Assembly: GCA_018828205.1 (NCBI GenBank)
Contig: JAHJWA010000356.1
Location: forward strand, 1 to 9,693
Origin: Alphaproteobacteria bacterium
Lineage (GTDB): Bacteria > Pseudomonadota > Alphaproteobacteria > Sphingomonadales > Sphingomonadaceae
DNA length: 9,693 bases
Reading direction: 5' to 3'
This document shows positions 1 through 5,100 of the stretch, one piece after another. A program made the position numbers and the translations under genes. A model generated the notes under the pieces. It was not told where the DNA came from and did no database searches. It worked only from the letters and a program-made list of their open reading frames with translations. Numbering within the stretch: the stretch's first letter is position 1; each line of letters opens with the position of its first letter.

Positions 1-498
1 GAGCTCGAAATCGGGATTGACCCGGATCGCGAGCCGCGGGGCGATCCCGAGCCTGTCGGCCACCGCCAGCGCGCGCGCGGCCTCGCCCTCGCTCTCGAGG
101 TTGAGCGTGACCCCGGCGGCGATCGCTGCCGCGAGCTCGTCGTCGCGCTTGCCCGGCCCGGCAAAGCTCACCCGCGCGGTGTCGATCCCGGCCTGACGGA
201 CCAGCGCCAGCTCGCCGCCCGAGGCGATGTCGAGCCCGTCGACCAGGCTCGCCATCAGTTTCAGCACGGGTTCGAAGCTGTTGGCTTTTATGGCGTAGTT
301 GATCCGCAGCCGCGCGGGCATGGCGGCGCGCAGATCGGCCATGCGCTGCTCGATCATCGCCTGGGAATAGAGGAACAACGGGGTGCGGCCCGTCTGCTCG
401 GCCCACTCGTCCGCGGTGTGACCGCCGATCAGCAGCGCGCCGCCGCGCGCTGCGAAGCCGGCGGGGATCGGGCCGGTGGGTTTGGGCTTGTCGCTCAT
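1..498 (-). CDS. PLP-dependent decarboxylase, exosortase A system-associated (3' end cut by window edge)
   Basis: The first 166 residues of a fold-type III PLP enzyme of the ornithine/diaminopimelate decarboxylase superfamily. The best match from memory is the exosortase A-associated decarboxylase family (TIGR03099). The signature NYAIKAN is at about residues 67-73, and Lys71 should form the Schiff base with PLP. DIASGGEL at about 90-97 is the usual second conserved block of the TIM barrel, and FAGPGK at about 112-117 the next. The remaining barrel and the C-terminal beta domain lie beyond the left edge. The start is the ATG at 498, which overlaps the ligase stop as ATGA (495-498), so the two are very likely translationally coupled. 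No signal peptide is seen, so it should be cytoplasmic. The expected role is to decarboxylate an amino acid to give an amine for the exosortase-linked pathway. The substrate cannot be read from this fragment. Confidence 0.9.
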   Translation of the reverse strand, partial: MSDKPKPTGPIPAGFAARGGALLIGGHTADEWAEQTGRTPLFLYSQAMIEQRMADLRAAMPARLRINYAIKANSFEPVLKLMASLVDGLDIASGGELALVRQAGIDTARVSFAGPGKRDDELAAAIAAGVTLNLESEGEAARALAVADRLGIAPRLAIRVNPDFEL

Positions 499-2018
499 GC
501 GCCCAGCTCCCGCGCCAGCGCCGCGCGGTCAAGCTTGCCGTTGGGATTGGTCGGCATGGACTCGCGCCAATGGATCGCATGGGGTTGCATGAAGTTGGGA
601 AGTTCCTTCGCCAAAGCCCTGGAAAGGCTGTCGTTATCCTGCACGCCCGTCGCCGGGGCGCGGACCACGAGATGGACCGCCTGCCCCAGCCGCTCGTCGG
701 GCACACCCAGCGCCACCGCCTCGGCCACCAGCCCGGTCGTGAGCGCGGCGTCCTCGATCTCCTGCGGGCTGATGCGGTTGCCCGCGCTCTTGATCATCGC
801 ATCGCGCCGCCCGACGAAATAGAGCAGGCCGTCTCCGTCGCGGCGGACCCGGTCGCCCGACCACACCGCCATCCCGCCATAGGTGCTCGCAGCGGGCGCC
901 GGTTTGAACCGCTCGGCGGTGCGTCTGGCATCCTGCCAATAGCCCTGCGCCACCAGCGGCCCGCAATGGACCAGCTCGCCCTCCTCGCCCGGCGCGGCGG
1001 GGTTGCCCGCATCGTCGATCACGAGGATTTCGGCAAAGGGGATCGCGGTGCCCATCGAGGTCGGATGCTGATCCACCAGCCCCGGATCGAGATAGGTCGA
1101 GCGGAAGGCCTCGGTCAGCCCGTACATCGGGAACAGAAGCGCGGCGGGGAACAGCGCGCGCAGATCGCGGACCAGATCGACGGTCAGCGCGCCGCCGCTG
1201 TTGGTCAGCCGCCGCATCGAGCGCGTGGCCTCGTCGCTCCATTCGGTCTCGGTGAGCTGGAGCCAGAGCGGCGGCACCGCGGCCAGCGTCGTGACGCCAT
1301 GCCGCGCGCAGGCCTTGGCGACGTCGCGCGCGAAGAGATAGTCGAGCGGCACCACCGAGCCGCCGGCGTACCAGGTCGAGAGCAGCTGGCTCTGGCCGTA
1401 GTCGAAGGACAGCGGCAGCACCGAGAGCGTGACATCGTCGGGCGCCAGCGCGAGGTAGTGCGCCACGCTCGCCGCGCCGAGCCACATATTGGCGTGGCTG
1501 AGCATCACCCCCTTGGGCAGGCCGGTCGAACCGCTGGTGTAGAGGATCGCGGCGAGCTCCTGCGGATCGCGGGTCGAGGCCGGGAGCGGCGCGGCGAGCG
1601 CCTCGGCCTTTGCCCAGGCCTCGCCCTCCTCGAAAAGCTCGCAGGCCTCGGGAATATCGCCCGATTCGAACGATTTGAGCCGTGAAGCCGTCCCCGCCAG
1701 CAGCACCGCTCCGCTGTCGGCGAGGATATGCGCCGCCTGGGCATGCTTGAGCAGCGGGTTGATCGGCACATGCACCAGCCCCGCCCGCGCCGCGGCGAGC
1801 GGGAGCAGGCAGGTGAGCTCGCCCTTGGCGGCCCAGCTCGCCACCCGATCGCCCGGCTCCGCGCGGCTCGCCAGCCAGCCCGCGAGCAGCGCGACACGCT
1901 CTCTTAACCCCGCATAGCTAAGCGTATGGCCGCGCAGGACCAGCGCCGGGGCGTCGGATTCACCGCGTTCGGCAAGACTGTCCAGTGGCCGGGGCACGGG
2001 GTCTGGCGCTAGGGACAT
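495..2018 (-). CDS. Acyl-CoA ligase (AMP-forming), exosortase A system-associated
   Basis: A 507-residue ANL-superfamily adenylating enzyme. It activates a carboxylic acid with ATP to an acyl-AMP and passes it to a thiol (CoA or a carrier protein). The P-loop YTSGSTGLPKG is at residues 160-170, YGLTEAF at 299-305, the ATP-ribose/hinge region SGDRVRRDGDG at 387-397 followed by GRRDAMIKSAGNRISP, and the C-terminal catalytic lysine is Lys495 in NPNGKLDR. All key motifs are present, so it should be active. The family fit is TIGR03098. I chose the ATG at 2018 because AGGAG lies 5 bases before it on this strand. The frame stays open to 2078, but that adds 20 proline-rich residues unlike the family and would run into the divergent gene. 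The decarboxylase follows with an ATGA overlap. The ACP across the divergent junction could be its acceptor, which is inference. Confidence 0.93.
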   Translation of the reverse strand: MSLAPDPVPRPLDSLAERGESDAPALVLRGHTLSYAGLRERVALLAGWLASRAEPGDRVASWAAKGELTCLLPLAAARAGLVHVPINPLLKHAQAAHILADSGAVLLAGTASRLKSFESGDIPEACELFEEGEAWAKAEALAAPLPASTRDPQELAAILYTSGSTGLPKGVMLSHANMWLGAASVAHYLALAPDDVTLSVLPLSFDYGQSQLLSTWYAGGSVVPLDYLFARDVAKACARHGVTTLAAVPPLWLQLTETEWSDEATRSMRRLTNSGGALTVDLVRDLRALFPAALLFPMYGLTEAFRSTYLDPGLVDQHPTSMGTAIPFAEILVIDDAGNPAAPGEEGELVHCGPLVAQGYWQDARRTAERFKPAPAASTYGGMAVWSGDRVRRDGDGLLYFVGRRDAMIKSAGNRISPQEIEDAALTTGLVAEAVALGVPDERLGQAVHLVVRAPATGVQDNDSLSRALAKELPNFMQPHAIHWRESMPTNPNGKLDRAALARELGA

Positions 2019-2023
2019 GGATG

Positions 2024-2033
2024 CTCCTGGAGG
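2024..2033. promoter_or_regulatory. Back-to-back Shine-Dalgarno sequences of the two divergent genes
   Basis: The sequence CTCCTGGAGG sits in the 20-base gap between the ligase start (ATG ending at 2018, minus strand) and the acyltransferase start (ATG at 2039, plus strand). Read on the minus strand, 2024-2028 is AGGAG, 5 bases before the ligase ATG. Read on the plus strand, 2029-2033 is GGAGG, 5 bases before the acyltransferase ATG. The two halves form a near-palindrome, CTCC-T-GGAG. There is no room for promoters in the gap, so each promoter must lie inside the opposite gene's 5' region. Confidence 0.7.
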
Positions 2034-2038
2034 GTGCG

Positions 2039-3058
2039 ATGGCGGCGGGAAACCTGATGGCAGTGACAAGCGATGCAACGGTCAGCTATCACGATAGAGT
2101 TAGCAAACTGCAAGCCTTCGACCATCTGGCGCGCAGCCCCTTCGATCGCTCCGAATGGTACGGTCTGCTGGCGCGGTTCGGGGCGCAGCCGCATATCGTG
2201 ATCGCGGGGCATGAGGGCAAGCGCGCCGCGCTGCCTCTGACCCGCACCCGAAGCGGGCTCCAATCGCTCAACCACTGGTTCGCCTTCGCCTGGCGCCCGC
2301 TCGCCGAGCCGGGCCCCGAGGGCGACGCGCTGCTGCGCACGATCGCGAAAGACCTGCGCGGTCAAGCGCCCGTGGTGACGCTCGACTTCCTCCCCGACGA
2401 GGACGGCAGCGCCACCCGGCTGCGCGCCGCCTTCCGCGCCGCGGGCTGGCTGACCCGGCTCGAGCCGCGCGACACCAACCACGTGCTCGCGGTCGGCAGC
2501 CGCGATTTCGCGACCTATTGGGCGCAGCGCCCCGGAGCGATGCGGACCACGCTCAAGCGCAAGGCGAAGAAGGTCGAAGTCGAGCTGCTTACCGAATTCG
2601 ATGTTTCCGCCTGGCAGGCCTATGTCGATATCTACAACCGCAGCTGGAAGACCGGGGAGAGGGACGCCGATCTGCTCGAGGCCTTCGCCCGGAGCGAGGG
2701 CGCGCTGGGGCATCTGCGGCTGGGCGTCGCGCGGCACCAGGGGGTGCCGGTGGCGGCGCAGTTCTGGACGGTCGAGCACGGCAGCGCCTTCATCCACAAG
2801 CTCGCCTATGATCAGGACCATGCGAAGCTCTCCGCCGGGACCACGCTGAGCGCGGCGCTGTTCGCGCATGTCATGGATACCGACAAGGTCGCGCTGGTCG
2901 ATTTCGGCACCGGAGAGGATGGCTACAAGCGCGACTGGATGGACACCGAGCGGCCGCGCTACCGCCTGACCTGCCTCGACCCGCTGCAACCCGCCGCCTG
3001 GCGGCTGGTCGCGCGCAAGGCCGCCGACCGGCTTGCCTCGCACCTGCGACGCGGTTAA
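2039..3058 (+). CDS. GNAT-fold acyltransferase (CelD/BcsL-like, FemAB-like), exosortase-cluster member
   Basis: A 339-residue protein of the acetyltransferase type found in CelD/BcsL and FemAB-like proteins (Acetyltransf_6, PF13480). The recognisable domain spans about residues 165-305: a basic stretch MRTTLKRKAKKVEVE (168-182), YVDIYNRSWK (195-204), the strand VPVAAQFWTVEHGSAFIHKL (236-255), then YDQDHAKLSAGTTL (257-270) and LVDFGTGEDGYKRDWM (286-301). No signal peptide or membrane span is seen, so it should be cytoplasmic. Such proteins transfer an acyl or aminoacyl group to an amine. In this context an acyl-ACP donor is plausible but inferred. I chose the ATG at 2039 because GGAGGG at 2029-2034 precedes it. 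An ATG at 2057 and a GTG at 1985 are also in frame; the latter lies inside the ligase gene. It is the first gene of the plus-strand unit. Confidence 0.83.
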   Translation: MAAGNLMAVTSDATVSYHDRVSKLQAFDHLARSPFDRSEWYGLLARFGAQPHIVIAGHEGKRAALPLTRTRSGLQSLNHWFAFAWRPLAEPGPEGDALLRTIAKDLRGQAPVVTLDFLPDEDGSATRLRAAFRAAGWLTRLEPRDTNHVLAVGSRDFATYWAQRPGAMRTTLKRKAKKVEVELLTEFDVSAWQAYVDIYNRSWKTGERDADLLEAFARSEGALGHLRLGVARHQGVPVAAQFWTVEHGSAFIHKLAYDQDHAKLSAGTTLSAALFAHVMDTDKVALVDFGTGEDGYKRDWMDTERPRYRLTCLDPLQPAAWRLVARKAADRLASHLRRG

Positions 3059-3101
3059 GCCGCACCCGCCCAAGCCCGCCAACCGCACGCCCCGTAAACC
3101 C
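3059..3101 (+). promoter_or_regulatory. C-rich, G-poor leader between acyltransferase and ACP genes
   Basis: In 3061-3101, 24 of 41 bases are C, 7 are G and only 1 is T. This is an unusual C-over-G bias for a short intercistronic gap, and no Shine-Dalgarno sequence is visible before the ACP start. The composition resembles an unstructured Rho-loading (rut-type) segment, which would allow partial termination or processing between the two genes. This is inference from composition only. It could equally be an unremarkable spacer. Confidence 0.25.
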
Positions 3102-3422
3102 ATGAAAGCGTCCTTCATGCCCGGCCAGACCGCCATTTCGACCGATGCGACCGCGCCCAGCCGCGGCCAGATCGACAGCGTGCTGCGCGCGATCCTGCGC
3201 GATGTGCTGGGTCTGGACGAGAAACGGGTGGAGGAATTCTCCGGCGACACCGGCCTGTTCGGGCATCTGCCCGAGCTCGATTCCATGGCGGTGGCGGGGC
3301 TGCTGACCGAGATGGAAGACCGGCTCGGCATCGTCATCGAGGACGAGGATGTCGATGGCGAGATGCTGGAGACCTATGGCGGATTGCTCGCTTTCGCCGA
3401 GGCCAAATCGGTCGAGGCCTGA
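3102..3422 (+). CDS. Acyl carrier protein (phosphopantetheine-binding)
   Basis: A 106-residue stand-alone carrier protein. The phosphopantetheine site is in LPELDSMAV, with Ser61 the expected attachment residue. The usual DSL is DSM here. It is followed by the acidic recognition helix LLTEMEDRLGI (66-76) and the variable loop IEDEDVDGEML, as in ACP domains. The first 20 or so residues are a loose extension rich in Ala, Thr and Ser. The start is uncertain. ATG 3102 has no clear Shine-Dalgarno sequence, ATG 3117 (five codons later) has only a weak GAAAG upstream, and a TTG at 3033 would overlap the acyltransferase gene. The stop lies 2 bases before the start of hydrolase 2. Its position between the acyltransferase and the hydrolases, opposite the ligase, suggests a dedicated carrier for this pathway rather than the fatty-acid synthase ACP. 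Confidence 0.88.
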   Translation: MKASFMPGQTAISTDATAPSRGQIDSVLRAILRDVLGLDEKRVEEFSGDTGLFGHLPELDSMAVAGLLTEMEDRLGIVIEDEDVDGEMLETYGGLLAFAEAKSVEA

Positions 3423-3424
3423 AC

Positions 3425-4111
3425 TTGGCGCTCTACGATTCCTGGCGCCCGTCCTTCCCGCCGGGGAAGCGGGCGGAGGAGGTCGTGCTGCGGTTCGACA
3501 GGGCGCGCGAACCGCGGCTGCTGCTGCTCCCCCCGCTGTTCGACGAACACAACAAGACCCGCCATCAATGCGTTGAAACGATGCGCAAACTGGATGCAGC
3601 GGGCGTGGACAGCTTCCTTCCCGATCTGCCCGGGTGCAACGAGAGCCTGGCCCCGCTCGAGAGCCAGAGCCTGACGCTCTGGCGCGAGGCCGCGCGCGAG
3701 GCTTTCGCGCTGTTCCGCTGCAGCCATGTGCTTGCCATCCGCGGCGGCGCGCTGCTGGCACCGCCCCGCACCCCCGCCTTCTTCTATGCGCCGGCACAGG
3801 GCCGACCGCTGCTGCGCGCGATGCTGCGCGCGCGGACCATCGCCGCGCGCGAGGCGGGGCGCGACGAGAGCGCCGAAGCCCTGCTGGTCGAGGGTCGCGA
3901 ACAGGGCCTCGAACTCGCGGGCTGGCAGCTGGGCGCCGCGATGATCCGCGAGCTCGAGGATGCCGAACCCGCGATCGGCGCCGCGACGCGGCTGATCGAG
4001 CAGGTCGAACTGGGCGGTTCCCCGCTCTGGCTGCGCGCCGAGCCCGATTCCGATCCCCGTCAGGCCGAAGCGCTGGCGCGCATCGTCGCCGCCGGGATGC
4101 TCAGCCCGTGA
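3425..4111 (+). CDS. Hydrolase 2, exosortase A system-associated (alpha/beta hydrolase fold, nucleophile missing)
   Basis: A 228-residue protein matching the exosortase A-associated hydrolase 2 family (TIGR03101) by its N-terminal LLLLPPLFDEHNKTRHQ (32-48) and DLPGCNES (67-74), and by the later ELAGWQLG (163-170). The nucleophile elbow that reads G-x-Ser-x-G in active alpha/beta hydrolases is AIRGG at 104-108, with Arg106 at the nucleophile position. I also see no convincing acid/histidine pair in the short C-terminus. From memory, family members also have Arg at this point, so this is probably a family trait and not decay. The protein looks shorter than usual (members are around 260 residues). 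The start is a TTG at 3425, 2 bases after the ACP stop, with GAGG at 3414-3417. No in-frame ATG occurs before codon 53. Its stop overlaps the hydrolase 1 start as GTGA. Confidence 0.85.
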   Translation: MALYDSWRPSFPPGKRAEEVVLRFDRAREPRLLLLPPLFDEHNKTRHQCVETMRKLDAAGVDSFLPDLPGCNESLAPLESQSLTLWREAAREAFALFRCSHVLAIRGGALLAPPRTPAFFYAPAQGRPLLRAMLRARTIAAREAGRDESAEALLVEGREQGLELAGWQLGAAMIRELEDAEPAIGAATRLIEQVELGGSPLWLRAEPDSDPRQAEALARIVAAGMLSP

Positions 4112-4899
4112 GCCGTCTCGCGCTGACCTTCAACTGCCAGGGAGCGACGCTGGCAGGCACGCTCGACACCGCGCCGGGGACCGCGGGGCTGCTGCTGGTG
4201 AGCGGCGGCAACGAGATCCGCAGCGGCGCCTTCGCCGGACAGGCGCGCTTCGCCGCCGAGATCGCGCGCGCGGGTTTCCCCGTGTTCCGCTTCGACCGCC
4301 GCGGCACCGGCGACAGCGAGGGGGTCAACCGCGGCTTCCGCCACGAGGGCGACGATATCGCCGCCGCGCTCGCCGCCTTCCGGGCGATGACCCCGCAACT
4401 CGGCCGGGTGGTGGGCATGGGCAATTGCGACGCCGCCTCGGCGCTGATGCTGGCGGGCGGCGCGCGCTGCGATGCGCTGGTGCTCAGCAACCCCTGGACG
4501 ATCGAGGAAACCGGTCAGGACACGGGCGAAGACTCCACCCCGCCCGCAGCCGCGATACGCGCGCGCTATCTCGCGAAGCTCAAGAACCCGCGCGAGGTGA
4601 TCCGGCTGGTTTCGGGCGGAGTGGATATGCGCAAGCTGCTGCGCGGGGTCGCCAAGGCGGCGGGGCCCAAGGCGCCGCAAAGCACGCTCGCCGCCGACAT
4701 GCGCGCCGGGCTCGACCGCTTCGAGGGACCGGTGCGGATCCTGCTCGCCGAGGCCGATCGCACCGCACAGGTCTTTGCCGAGAACTGGTCCGATGACGAT
4801 CCGCGGATCGCGCGCTGCCCGGGAGCGGGCCACGCCTATGTCGAACCCCATGCGCGGCAATGGCTGCGCGAGCAGGTGCTCGGCGCGCTGAGAGGCTAG
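4108..4899 (+). CDS. Hydrolase 1, exosortase A system-associated (alpha/beta hydrolase, Cys nucleophile)
   Basis: A 263-residue alpha/beta hydrolase matching TIGR03100. It carries the family's GGNEIRSG (33-40), corresponding to GGPQYRxGSH in other members, and FRFDRRGTGDSEG (60-72). The elbow is GNCDA at 105-109, placing Cys107 as nucleophile, as in dienelactone-hydrolase-like enzymes. Asp217 in LLAEADRT and His242 in GAGHAY complete a plausible Cys-Asp-His triad, so this member should be active, probably on an ester or thioester. It has no signal peptide. The start is a GTG at 4108 within the GTGA overlap with the hydrolase 2 stop (4109-4111), so the two are very likely translated together. 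The frame is open further upstream (to 3634), but that part is a shadow of hydrolase 2. It is the last gene of the plus-strand unit. Confidence 0.9.
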   Translation: MSRLALTFNCQGATLAGTLDTAPGTAGLLLVSGGNEIRSGAFAGQARFAAEIARAGFPVFRFDRRGTGDSEGVNRGFRHEGDDIAAALAAFRAMTPQLGRVVGMGNCDAASALMLAGGARCDALVLSNPWTIEETGQDTGEDSTPPAAAIRARYLAKLKNPREVIRLVSGGVDMRKLLRGVAKAAGPKAPQSTLAADMRAGLDRFEGPVRILLAEADRTAQVFAENWSDDDPRIARCPGAGHAYVEPHARQWLREQVLGALRG

Positions 4900-4924
4900 A
4901 ACAGGTTACCATACAATCGACTCT

Positions 4925-4944
4925 CCCCTCCCCTCGGGGAGGGG
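4925..4944. terminator. GC-only hairpin, possible bidirectional transcription stop
   Basis: Perfect 9-base arms CCCCTCCCC (4925-4933) and GGGGAGGGG (4936-4944) flank a 2-base TC centre, 25 bases after the hydrolase 1 stop. It lies between convergent genes, where a terminator is expected. There is no T-run on either side and the loop is too tight to fold exactly as written, so it is not a classical intrinsic terminator. It may also simply be an arm of the repeat mosaic. Confidence 0.35.
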
Positions 4945-4958
4945 GCGGGGGTGGGGGA

Positions 4959-4975
4959 GCGCGCCGCAGGCGCGC
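4959..4975. repeat. Perfect 7-base hairpin inside the larger inverted repeat
   Basis: The arms GCGCGCC (4959-4965) and GGCGCGC (4969-4975) flank a GCA loop. The hairpin sits between the two arms of the large G-rich/C-rich inverted repeat, giving a stem with a second stem near its base. Confidence 0.65.
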
Positions 4976-5035
4976 GTCCCAGCCATCGGCGCAGTACACC
5001 CCCACCCGACCTCCCCCTCAAGGCCTGTCCTGAGC

Positions 5036-5052
5036 GGCTGGCCTGGCCAGCC
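5036..5052. repeat. Perfect 8-base hairpin splitting a repeat-like sequence
   Basis: GGCTGGCC (5036-5043) and GGCCAGCC (5045-5052) surround a single T. The hairpin lies between CCTGTCCTGAGC and CGAAGGG and inside the outer stem 5010-5017/5061-5068. It also carries short tandem copies of CTGG and CCAG. It may act together with the other hairpins on transcripts entering from the minus-strand operon. Confidence 0.6.
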
Positions 5053-5100
5053 AGCCGAAGGGGGGAGGAGTAAGATGGGTCAAACCGAAACCATCCCTTC

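Larger units (their letters stand above)
4921..5070. repeat. Palindrome-rich intergenic repeat mosaic between convergent genes
   Basis: This non-coding stretch holds several nested inverted repeats. A large imperfect one pairs the G-rich arm 4936-4957 with the C-rich arm 4999-5017, enclosing the hairpin at 4959-4975. A perfect 8-base stem, CCTCCCCC at 5010-5017 with GGGGGAGG at 5061-5068, encloses 43 bases containing the hairpin at 5036-5052. The piece CCTGTCCTGAGC (5024-5035) and CGAAGGG (5056-5062) resembles the halves of a short dispersed repeat familiar from sphingomonad genomes, here separated by a 20-base hairpin. This looks like repeats inserted into repeats. Copy number cannot be judged from one window. 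Nothing in 4900-5100 looks coding. Confidence 0.7.

Noticed and set aside
2019..2078. N-terminal extension of the acyl-CoA ligase to an ATG at 2078
   Set aside because: The added 20 residues are proline/serine-rich and unlike the family. ATG 2018 has a good AGGAG, and the extension would overlap the divergent acyltransferase.
2009..3337. A 442-codon minus-strand open frame opposite the acyltransferase and ACP genes
   Set aside because: It crosses two supported plus-strand genes and shows no domain; this is a high-GC shadow frame.
3634..4107. N-terminal extension of hydrolase 1 through the hydrolase 2 gene
   Set aside because: The extension is a frame-shifted shadow of hydrolase 2. The family start fits the GTG at 4108, where stop and start overlap.
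3425..4111. Hydrolase 2 as a decayed pseudogene
   Set aside because: The frame is intact, the conserved N-terminal blocks are present, and the gene is coupled on both sides. The arginine at the elbow seems to be a family trait.
4925..4944. A classical Rho-independent terminator after hydrolase 1
   Set aside because: The stem is strong but no T-run follows on either strand. It is kept only as a low-confidence candidate stop.
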